This document shows positions 35,996 to 42,604 of a stretch of DNA of 64,000 bases, one piece after another. The stretch's first letter is position 1; each line of letters opens with the position of its first letter. The translations under genes were made by a program, and so were the position numbers. The DNA comes from Lacimicrobium alkaliphilum. Lineage in GTDB: Bacteria; Pseudomonadota; Gammaproteobacteria; Enterobacterales; Alteromonadaceae. Below the pieces are notes generated by a model. That model made no database searches. It saw nothing but the letters and a program-made list of their open reading frames with translations, and had not been told where the DNA came from. The stretch covers positions 17,732-81,731 of the forward strand of contig NZ_NISX01000003.1 in NCBI RefSeq assembly GCF_002591895.1, given 5' to 3'.

Positions 35996-37594
35996 TTACA
36001 ATTTTTCTAAGAGCGGTGACAACGGGATCCCCAGGTCAGGCAATGTCGGCGGCAGCGTATCAAATTCGGCGGGCAACTTTGTCTTAACCAATTCCATTTC
36101 AGCTGTGTCATTTTGATGAAAAGACACATAATACTTGAGTGCATTGCCCATAACGTTGCTATCTGATAATTGGGCAAGAACAGTCTGCGCGTTATCATAA
36201 TCCTTCATTTCAACGTAAGCTCTGGCCAGGAGTAATAAGGAACCCTCTTTGGTGCGATCTTTTAGTATCGCTTTCAGAGCCAGCATATCTTCCAGTGCTG
36301 CTTCGGGCTGACCGAGGCGCAAATGTGTAATAGCGCTCAGATTCTTTAGAAAAAATGGTGCCCTATCAGTTTGTGGGTACCACTGTTCATACGCTGATAA
36401 TACATCTTTATAACGACCCAGTTTATGGCCTACATGACTAAGCAGAGTGAAGCCTAAAAGCTGGATTTTTACCTCCTCGTGAGAATTGAGCCTTTCTCTG
36501 CCTGATTGCCAATCCAAAATGTTTGTAAAAACCTCATTTAACAGCTCTGCATCTGTACTTTTTGCATTACTGGATCGTGCCAGTAAATCTGCCAATTGTG
36601 CATCATAATTTGAATCGACCTGCTGTTGCGTTACAGGTTGCTCAGCTGATTCACTCCCGACAATTTTTGCTGCGGTGGCAGCACTACATGAAATTGACAG
36701 AATCAGTGCGACTACATGTTTCGTTTTCATCGTTTTCTCCTTGTCTAACGTTTTGATTCTTTTGATATTAAAGTTACTTTTGTGCGCAATACTCAGCAAT
36801 GGTGCAGTAAATGATTGCTGTTGATTATTACTGTGCTGTACCAGCAACAGACTGGCCAGATCTTGCTGATATTGTTGATTAAGGGTGGCAAAACATCGCT
36901 CATCACAGCGTAATTCCAGCTGTTCTTTAGCTTGCTTGGTGAGCATCTTACAAAGAGGATTCCACCAGAAAAAACTCTCAAACAGGCAAAGAAACCAGGC
37001 CCAGTAAATATCCCCGAGACGCAAGTGGTTAGCCTCATGACGCAGTATAGAAGCGAGCTCAGAACGCGTTTCCATAGAATGGTCAAGCCAGATCACGGGA
37101 CGTAACAAGCCACTGGCAATAGCCGGTGTCCCCAATGATGTGATTCGAACCGGGTAGCCTTCACTCAGATCACTGTACTTATTGGTGGGTGAAGAATGCC
37201 GATACAAACGATCAATTAGTTTCTGGTAAGCAATTATGCGTAATGTGAAAATAACCCCACCAGTTAATAATGCAGCAGCAAATAAACCACTAAGCAGAAC
37301 ATCAAACGACGGGATTGATAGGGCTGACGATGTAGCATCACTTAGCGGGCCACCTGAAACATCGATATCTGCTGCTAACTCTGATGATGGCAAGATATCT
37401 GCGACCTTGAAAATAAGCGCATCCGGTACAGATGCGATGGTATACATTGGCATTATTTGCCAGGGTACAAACCAACAGAGTACTGCAGCAACAAGAAGCT
37501 TTAGATTAATATTTACAGGACCACTTTTGAGTATTCGTGATGCCCATAGTGCGCTTAAGGTTATTATTAAATTGGTAAACAAATAGTCTGTCAT
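35996..37594 (-). CDS. BlaR1/MecR1-like M56 membrane metallopeptidase with a TPR-like C-terminal domain
   Basis: This 532-residue protein has N-terminal transmembrane helices (about 5-55 and 105-130) and a cytoplasmic zinc protease segment with HEANH at 186-190 (HExxH). A further hydrophobic segment lies near 290-310. The C-terminal part (about 330-532) looks like TPR-type helical repeats (KDVLSAYEQWYPQ, LGQPEAALEDMLALK, KDYDNAQTVLAQL) rather than the penicillin-binding sensor of true BlaR1. It should therefore sense something other than beta-lactams, or sense through partners. It follows the BlaI gene by 10 bases in the same operon. No beta-lactamase gene is near. Confidence 0.82.
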   Translation of the reverse strand: MTDYLFTNLIITLSALWASRILKSGPVNINLKLLVAAVLCWFVPWQIMPMYTIASVPDALIFKVADILPSSELAADIDVSGGPLSDATSSALSIPSFDVLLSGLFAAALLTGGVIFTLRIIAYQKLIDRLYRHSSPTNKYSDLSEGYPVRITSLGTPAIASGLLRPVIWLDHSMETRSELASILRHEANHLRLGDIYWAWFLCLFESFFWWNPLCKMLTKQAKEQLELRCDERCFATLNQQYQQDLASLLLVQHSNNQQQSFTAPLLSIAHKSNFNIKRIKTLDKEKTMKTKHVVALILSISCSAATAAKIVGSESAEQPVTQQQVDSNYDAQLADLLARSSNAKSTDAELLNEVFTNILDWQSGRERLNSHEEVKIQLLGFTLLSHVGHKLGRYKDVLSAYEQWYPQTDRAPFFLKNLSAITHLRLGQPEAALEDMLALKAILKDRTKEGSLLLLARAYVEMKDYDNAQTVLAQLSDSNVMGNALKYYVSFHQNDTAEMELVKTKLPAEFDTLPPTLPDLGIPLSPLLEKL

Positions 37595-37604
37595 CGCCTA
37601 CACC

Positions 37605-37988
37605 TTATTTAGAATCTTTCTTACTATCCAGCAGCGTTTTCAGATAGGCTATGTCGTCATCATCTAATTTTTCATTTTCAATGAAATGGGCAATAAAATT
37701 GCGTGAATCACCCTGAAAGAAACGGCGCATAAACCCCGGTGTGGCTTGTTTTGACAGCGTACTTTGTGTAACCAGTGATTGATAAACTATTGCCCGGCCT
37801 TGTTGACCATGACGTTCAATAGCGCCTTTCTTTTCAAGTCTATCGACAATCGTCTTCACCGTTGTGTAGGCAACGTTTTTACGCCTGCCAGGTTGTTCAC
37901 ATAACAGTTGATGTATATGGCTCGCAGTGCAGGGTTCGTGTTGCCAAAACAACTGCATCACATCCATTTCATATTCACTTAGCTTCAA
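37605..37988 (-). CDS. BlaI/MecI-family repressor
   Basis: This 127-residue protein has a winged helix (about 5-70: LSEYEMDVMQLFW, then NVAYTTVKTIVDRLEKKGAI) and a dimerising C-terminal helix bundle. BlaI repressors are cut by the partner M56 protease to induce the operon. The start is TTG at 37988 with AAGGTG upstream. Its own promoter holds two TACAAATGTA dyads, the classic BlaI half-site, so autoregulation is expected. Confidence 0.9.
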   Translation of the reverse strand: MKLSEYEMDVMQLFWQHEPCTASHIHQLLCEQPGRRKNVAYTTVKTIVDRLEKKGAIERHGQQGRAIVYQSLVTQSTLSKQATPGFMRRFFQGDSRNFIAHFIENEKLDDDDIAYLKTLLDSKKDSK

Positions 37989-38002
37989 ATTTCACACCTT
38001 TT

Positions 38003-38059
38003 ACTACATTTGTAGTTATTAGTTTCTACAAATGTAGTAATAGAGGTGATGCTTGTCAA
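38003..38059 (-). promoter_or_regulatory. Promoter with two BlaI operators
   Basis: On the minus strand TTGACA (38059-38054) and TACATT (38036-38031) are spaced by 17 bases. Two dyads cover it: CTACAAATGTAG at 38026-38037, overlapping the -10, and ACTACATTTGTAGT at 38003-38016, just downstream. Both contain the TACA...TGTA of BlaI/MecI operators. Confidence 0.8.
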
Positions 38060-38216
38060 TAACTAATTTGAAAATCAGCTATGGGATGCCATTGCAGTAG
38101 CTTGGGAAGCCTCGAGTTCCGCGCAAAGATAATCAGTGGGCCTCTTGTCGCATTAAGCCGAAAGGCGGAGGTTACAGGGTCCGATCTTGCATTTTTCAGG
38201 CTTATCCAAACAAAAA

Positions 38217-38265
38217 TGCTCTATATATGAAGCATAAAACTACCATATGCTTGATATATAGAGCA
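38217..38265. repeat. 20-base inverted repeat in the blaI/DUF2798 gap
   Basis: TGCTCTATATATGAAGCATA (38217-38236) is followed after nine bases by its reverse complement with one mismatch (38246-38265). A further GAGCA half-copy lies at 38271-38275. It could be a large operator, a cruciform or a recombination site. The rest of 38063-38350 holds no gene I can support. Confidence 0.65.
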
Positions 38266-38350
38266 AAATAGAGCATTAACCCCTCGCTGAATTATAGTCG
38301 CACAGTGAGGAGCCGGAGCTTGCCTGACCCGCAGTCGCCAGATCAGCCCA

Positions 38351-38572
38351 CTACCCCACCATCCATGCCACCAGGCGGCGAATTAGCGGCGAGATTACCA
38401 GCACCACCGGGAAGGCCACCATAAAGCCAAATCCCCAGGCGTTGAGCCAGATAAACAGCAGCCCGTCAGGTAACCCCAGGTTGTACAGAGTGACCACCAA
38501 CGACATAATGCAGGACATACTCAGTGACATAAAAAACGAAGTGAGTATGGCTTTAAAACGGGGCGAGACCAT
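38351..38572 (-). CDS. DUF2798 family small membrane protein
   Basis: This 73-residue protein has two transmembrane helices (about 10-32 and 40-66), as in DUF2798 proteins: FKAILTSFFMSLSMSCIMS and WLNAWGFGFMVAFPVVLV. The function is unknown. The ATG directly follows the ferredoxin stop (TAAATG) with GGAG six bases before, so the two are translationally coupled. It is the last gene of the TauE-ferredoxin unit. Confidence 0.75.
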   Translation of the reverse strand: MVSPRFKAILTSFFMSLSMSCIMSLVVTLYNLGLPDGLLFIWLNAWGFGFMVAFPVVLVISPLIRRLVAWMVG

Positions 38573-38887
38573 TTACGGCTCCAGCAGCTGTACGCTGATG
38601 TTTTCCAGCGCGTCGGTCACCACTACCTGACAGGCCAGCCTTGAATCCGCTGTCGCCGACGGCAATTGCGCCAGTATTTGCCGCTCACCGGCGTAGGGAG
38701 TGGGTAGTTTTGCCGCCGATTCCGGGGGCAGAGACACATGGCAGGTGCCACAACTGCAACAGCCGCCGCAGATGGCCGCCATACCCGGCAGATTATTTTC
38801 CTGCGCAGCCACCATCAGGCTGACTCCAGGTTCGGCCTGCACCGTCACCGCCTTGCCATCTGGCCGGATAAACCGGATTGTGGTCAT
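38573..38887 (-). CDS. 2Fe-2S ferredoxin (adrenodoxin/plant-type fold)
   Basis: This 104-residue protein has the 2Fe-2S cluster motif CGGCCSCGTC followed by a distal cysteine in RLACQ, giving the C-x5-C-x2-C-x(n)-C pattern. Such ferredoxins feed electrons to cytochrome P450s or Rieske oxygenases. No ferredoxin reductase or oxygenase gene is in the window, so its partner lies elsewhere. AGGAGG precedes the ATG. It lies 10 bases after the TauE gene and next to DUF2798. Confidence 0.88.
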   Translation of the reverse strand: MTTIRFIRPDGKAVTVQAEPGVSLMVAAQENNLPGMAAICGGCCSCGTCHVSLPPESAAKLPTPYAGERQILAQLPSATADSRLACQVVVTDALENISVQLLEP

Positions 38888-38897
38888 TACTGCCTCC

Positions 38898-39632
38898 TCA
38901 GTTCAGATACTGGTACAGGCTGCGAAACAAAATCCACAGCGCCATTAATGTCAGTAGTCCTTTCAACAACGGAAAAAATACCTGTGCCGGAATATAGGCG
39001 CGTAAACGGGTGCCCAGCCAGGACCCCAGAGTTGCGCCCAGCACGGTACTGAACAACACGCTGGCATGGTCTGAAAAGTGAAACCCAATCAGCACAAATA
39101 CGGTGATTTTGCAGACATTGCCAATCAGCATAAACAGTGAAGCTGTGGCAATTACCGCGTCTTTATCGGCCAGCTTTTTATACAACAGGGTCACGGCCAA
39201 TGGCCCCGGCGCACCAACCAACAACCCCAGCCCACTCTGCAAGGCACCGACAACAAAAAAGTTCTCAAACCGGCTCATCAGGCGGTCGACTCTGACAGAC
39301 CACAGAGAAAGCAACAGATAGCAGGCAATAAAAAGAGGGATCAGCCGGGTGTCTAACTGCACCAGAAACAGGCTGAATATGGTTACCCCCGCTATGGAGC
39401 CAAGCAAATATAAAGGGAGCAGCGACCAACAGGTTGCCGATAAATGAAACGCCAGCCTGGAGCCATTACTGGCCAGTTGTGTTACCGCATGTACCGGTAC
39501 TATTGCCCCGGGGGCCACAAACAGAGGCAACAGCAACACCAGGATCATCCCCCCGCCCATGGCGCAGATACCTGCCAGCGTTGAGGTGAGTGTTGTCAGT
39601 ACAAACAACAACAGTTCCTGTGAGGTAACCAT
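38898..39632 (-). CDS. TauE/SafE (TSUP) family permease, second copy
   Basis: This 244-residue protein has about seven or eight hydrophobic helices, the motif LAGICAMGGGMILVLLL near the N terminus and GLLVGAPGPLAVTLL in the middle. The second glycine motif is degenerate compared with the copy at 23711. It is probably an anion exporter or importer of the inner membrane. It leads the TauE-ferredoxin-DUF2798 unit, which a hairpin separates from the VOC/AspDH genes upstream. The SD is weak. Confidence 0.8.
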   Translation of the reverse strand: MVTSQELLLFVLTTLTSTLAGICAMGGGMILVLLLPLFVAPGAIVPVHAVTQLASNGSRLAFHLSATCWSLLPLYLLGSIAGVTIFSLFLVQLDTRLIPLFIACYLLLSLWSVRVDRLMSRFENFFVVGALQSGLGLLVGAPGPLAVTLLYKKLADKDAVIATASLFMLIGNVCKITVFVLIGFHFSDHASVLFSTVLGATLGSWLGTRLRAYIPAQVFFPLLKGLLTLMALWILFRSLYQYLN

Positions 39633-39656
39633 TCTGATGCCTATACAAGCGAAATA

Positions 39657-39695
39657 GAAAAAGCCCCGAAGCCGTCACACAAACCAACTTCGGGA
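39657..39695 (-). terminator. Intrinsic terminator after the second VOC gene
   Basis: On the minus strand TCCCGAAG pairs with CTTCGGGG around a 16-base loop, followed by CTTTTTC. It lies 37 bases after the stop of the VOC gene, between it and the TauE gene. Confidence 0.6.
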
Positions 39696-39731
39696 CAAGG
39701 GAAGGCGAACATGGACGCCTTCAAACGGCGA

Positions 39732-40184
39732 TCAAAGGGTCTTATAACTTTGTGTACCCACCCAGCCTCGTTCAGAAATATCTACCATGATATTTTCCGG
39801 ACCATTCATTTTATACTCGGCATTGTCTTTGGCGGGATTCTTACCCAGGCCCTGAGCGAGGTTTACGTCATGGCGGGGTTCATAACCATTTGCCTTGAAG
39901 TTCGATACCATCTGTTCAATGTCATCACACTGGAAGCCAACATGGTGCAGGCCCACATAGCCTTGCGGAAACTCTTTTCCGGCAGCCGGTCCGTTTTTAA
40001 ATTTGAGTATTGCCAGATTAATATTGCCATCGGTCATGTAGTAACCGTTGGCATTGCGGCTGGCGACTACGCCTGCCACTTCCCAGCCCAGTACATTCTC
40101 AAAGAATGCCTTGCTCTTGTCCGGATCATCAGAGGCCATCGCCAGGTGTTTAAGTTGAATAGGTGAACTTGGCTTTGCTGCCAT
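39732..40184 (-). CDS. VOC-family (glyoxalase-like) protein
   Basis: This protein of 150 residues has one VOC domain: LKHLAMASDD (first metal histidine), YVGLHHVGFQ (second) and NIMVDISE (acidic third ligand). It may be an isomerase, lyase or resistance-type protein, and it is not clearly an extradiol dioxygenase. ATG 40184 has AGGAG eight bases upstream; an earlier ATG at 40190 is too close to it. It is the second gene after the aspartate-dehydrogenase-like gene, under the operator at 41071. Confidence 0.78.
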   Translation of the reverse strand: MAAKPSSPIQLKHLAMASDDPDKSKAFFENVLGWEVAGVVASRNANGYYMTDGNINLAILKFKNGPAAGKEFPQGYVGLHHVGFQCDDIEQMVSNFKANGYEPRHDVNLAQGLGKNPAKDNAEYKMNGPENIMVDISERGWVGTQSYKTL

Positions 40185-40206
40185 AATCATTACTCCTGCT
40201 ATAAAT

Positions 40207-41019
40207 TTAACTGCCGACCCGCAACGGTGCGGTCAACGAACGTAACGCTTCAATAACACTCAGTGCGGTAATGCGACCTGTACCCGGATTCTCAATGGTC
40301 GGTACATTCTCAATGGTCATCTCAAAACTGGCACTGTCTGCTTCTACCCTGATTGTATGGGTATTGCGGGTTTTGCCAGGATCAGCCCAGATTTCCAGCG
40401 CGGTTTTCTCCGCACCAACCCCTGCCAGGCCAAGTGCGGCGGCCACATTGACATTCGAGGGGAACAACTGCGCGCCTTGTGCTGCGCTGCCTTTAAACAC
40501 GCGAAGCGGCTCAGTGATACCCAGTAACTCAACCTGGTTCTCAACAATGTATTTGGCTTTAACCAGCGAGGTGGGCGGCTTACGGGTGACCATTGTCACC
40601 GAATGAATCGTTCCCAGTGCCGCTGCGCGAACCGCGTCCAGCCCGAGCAGTGCCCCGGTGGCCAGAACAATGCGGCCATTGTTGCGCCGCGCCAGCTCAA
40701 TCACTTGCGGGTGTTGCAATATTGCCGCCCCACTCACCGTCACCAATGTCTTACCAGCGCGCAGCACGGGCTCAGCGATATCCATAAAGGCCTGAGTCGG
40801 TGCACAATCAACAACGATATCCGCCTGTTCAGCCAGTTGCTCAGCACTGACCAGAGCAACGGGGCGACTCAGTGCCTGCATCGCTTGTTGAGCTCTTTGC
40901 TCATTTCCGGATGTAATGGCCTTAAGCACTAAGCCTTCGACCTTATCATCCAGCGCTTTGGCCACCACTCGCCCGATGGTGCCGAACCCGGCGATACCGA
41001 CTTTAAGATCCTGATTCAT
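40207..41019 (-). CDS. Aspartate dehydrogenase (NadX)-like oxidoreductase
   Basis: This 270-residue protein has an N-terminal Rossmann fold (VGIAGFGTIGRVVAKAL) and the C-terminal DUF108 domain of L-aspartate dehydrogenase, with VTVSGAAILQ, ATGALLGLDA and LFPSNVNVAAALGLAG. NadX makes iminoaspartate for NAD synthesis. Here it sits among catabolic genes, so it may act on another amino or imino acid. I recall aspartate-dehydrogenase-like genes beside TPP decarboxylases and aldehyde dehydrogenases in Pseudomonas (unverified). An ATTGTATACAA operator lies 52 bases upstream, which ties it to the GntR regulon. Confidence 0.82.
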   Translation of the reverse strand: MNQDLKVGIAGFGTIGRVVAKALDDKVEGLVLKAITSGNEQRAQQAMQALSRPVALVSAEQLAEQADIVVDCAPTQAFMDIAEPVLRAGKTLVTVSGAAILQHPQVIELARRNNGRIVLATGALLGLDAVRAAALGTIHSVTMVTRKPPTSLVKAKYIVENQVELLGITEPLRVFKGSAAQGAQLFPSNVNVAAALGLAGVGAEKTALEIWADPGKTRNTHTIRVEADSASFEMTIENVPTIENPGTGRITALSVIEALRSLTAPLRVGS

Positions 41020-41069
41020 ACCCCACCTGAAAGAATTAACGACACAAACAAAGAATACACATTTAATTT

Positions 41070-41080
41070 ATTGTATACAA
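41070..41080. promoter_or_regulatory. GntR-type operator upstream of the aspartate-dehydrogenase-like gene
   Basis: ATTGTATACAA, with core TTGTATACAA a perfect 10-base palindrome, lies between the MFS stop (41097) and the start at 41019. It matches the sites at 22018 and 23651. Confidence 0.6.
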
Positions 41081-41096
41081 GTTGTTTATTTTGTCT

Positions 41097-42407
41097 TTAC
41101 GCTGTACTACTCTCTGTCTCCGGCGCTCTGGAAGGTAACACCGGATATTTGCCCATCATCAGGATCAGCACACAACAGATAATCATAGTGCCTGACATGG
41201 CCCACAGCACTTCGGTGTAGCGCCCCAGTAAGTCGTAAGCAACACCCATAATTAAGGGACCGATACTGGCGCCAATTTTAAAACCTGAATAACTGTAGCC
41301 ATAAATCACACCAAAGGCGCGATTGCCAAAATAGCGACTGGTAAAGTACGCCATCACGTCAAATTCGGCACCAATGGCGATGCCGATTAGTGCGGTACAT
41401 AAGGCCGCTGAATGGCCAGTGGCACCAAGTGCAAACGCCGCCAGGCCAAGCACAGGGCCAAACATAAAGAACACCACCACATAAGGGGCAAAAAACTTGT
41501 CCATCAGGTACCCGGCCACCAGGCGACCAAGAATGATCGATATTCCTAAATATGCGAAGGTTTCTACTGCCTGTTGCAGAGTTAATCCGCGGTCCATCAT
41601 CATCGGCACAAGATGTACCAGTACGGTAGAGGTGGTTAAACCGGTAATCAGGAAAGAACCAAACATTAACCAGAAGGTTTTTTGTTTCAGCGCTTCTTTG
41701 GCGGTATAACCGATTAGCGGTTTATCCGACGGAGCCTGCGCGACCGACGCTTTTTGTTCCGCTTGTGGCTCAATGCCATCGGGATGCAAGCCCATATCGG
41801 CAGGCTTGTCACGCATCAGGAATTTGGTCATCGGCAGCACCACGACCAGAATAATCAGGCCAATAGCCAGATACGCTTCACGCCAGCTGAAAAGACCGAT
41901 GAAATACGAAGCGATTAAGGGTACCAGCGTAGTACCCAGGCCCACACCAGCCAGACCAATACCCAGGGCCAGCCCACGGCGTTTATTAAACCAGCTCACC
42001 AGTAATCTGGAGTAGGTCAGCGGTGCGGTACCGGCCCCCAATAGCGGGATCAGAATGCACATGGCATATAAATGCCAGATAGAGGATGTCATCAGTGACA
42101 TTGAAGCAATCGTCACCGCGAATAGCAGTGTCGAGGGCACGAGAATTTTCTTGGCGCCGTATTTGTCCACCAGCGATCCCACATAAGGGAAAAACAGGAT
42201 GGCGGTAATTCCAATTACCGTTGAGCCAAAGGAAATCTGACCACGACTCCAGCCAAAACTGGTCTCGAACTCCTTGATAAAAGTCCCAAACGACATGGCT
42301 ATAACGCTGTAACCAAACGCCAGACCGATAATTGAGCCCACCACAATCCACCAGCCGTAGAACATTTTCGTATCCTTCGTTGCGGTTAATTCTACTTTCT
42401 CATTCAT
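41097..42407 (-). CDS. MFS transporter (OFA/monocarboxylate-like)
   Basis: This 436-residue major facilitator has 12 predicted helices, the OFA/MCT-like start FYGWWIVVGSIIGLAFGYSV quoted here by its ends FYGWW and AFGYSV, and the loop motif LVDKYGAKK. Family members carry small carboxylates such as oxalate, formate or pyruvate-like acids and aromatic acids. GAGGGG precedes the ATG. It heads the MFS-AspDH-VOC strand run with its own GTATAC operator at 42442, so it probably imports the cluster's substrate after TonB-dependent uptake. Confidence 0.86.
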   Translation of the reverse strand: MNEKVELTATKDTKMFYGWWIVVGSIIGLAFGYSVIAMSFGTFIKEFETSFGWSRGQISFGSTVIGITAILFFPYVGSLVDKYGAKKILVPSTLLFAVTIASMSLMTSSIWHLYAMCILIPLLGAGTAPLTYSRLLVSWFNKRRGLALGIGLAGVGLGTTLVPLIASYFIGLFSWREAYLAIGLIILVVVLPMTKFLMRDKPADMGLHPDGIEPQAEQKASVAQAPSDKPLIGYTAKEALKQKTFWLMFGSFLITGLTTSTVLVHLVPMMMDRGLTLQQAVETFAYLGISIILGRLVAGYLMDKFFAPYVVVFFMFGPVLGLAAFALGATGHSAALCTALIGIAIGAEFDVMAYFTSRYFGNRAFGVIYGYSYSGFKIGASIGPLIMGVAYDLLGRYTEVLWAMSGTMIICCVLILMMGKYPVLPSRAPETESSTA

Positions 42408-42441
42408 TGGATAACCCCTCTTATTGAATACACTTAAATCT

Positions 42442-42453
42442 ATTTGTATACAT
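42442..42453. promoter_or_regulatory. GntR-type operator upstream of the MFS gene
   Basis: ATTTGTATACAT differs from the 22018 and 23651 sites by one inserted T before the GTATAC core. It lies 35 bases upstream of the MFS start codon. Confidence 0.55.
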
Positions 42454-42571
42454 ATTACATGTCAAGAACACTTTGACGGATTGTTATATTTATGTTGCCA
42501 AAGGAGATAACGCCAGCGATGGTATGCATCGCAAAATCAGTCAGGTGTTTCTGGGTGGGGAAAACACAGCA

Positions 42572-42595
42572 AGCCGGAGCAGCAGGGCTCCGGCT
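42572..42595 (-). terminator. Hairpin after the TonB receptor gene
   Basis: AGCCGGAGC pairs with GCTCCGGCT around a six-base loop, nine bases after the stop codon at 42605. The following minus-strand bases TTGCTGTGTTTT are only moderately T-rich, so termination is probable but not certain. Confidence 0.5.
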
Positions 42596-42604
42596 GTTTA
42601 AAGG

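Noticed and set aside
38217-38265. XerCD dif-like site
   Set aside because: The arms do not resemble the dif consensus and are too long; no FtsK-oriented context.
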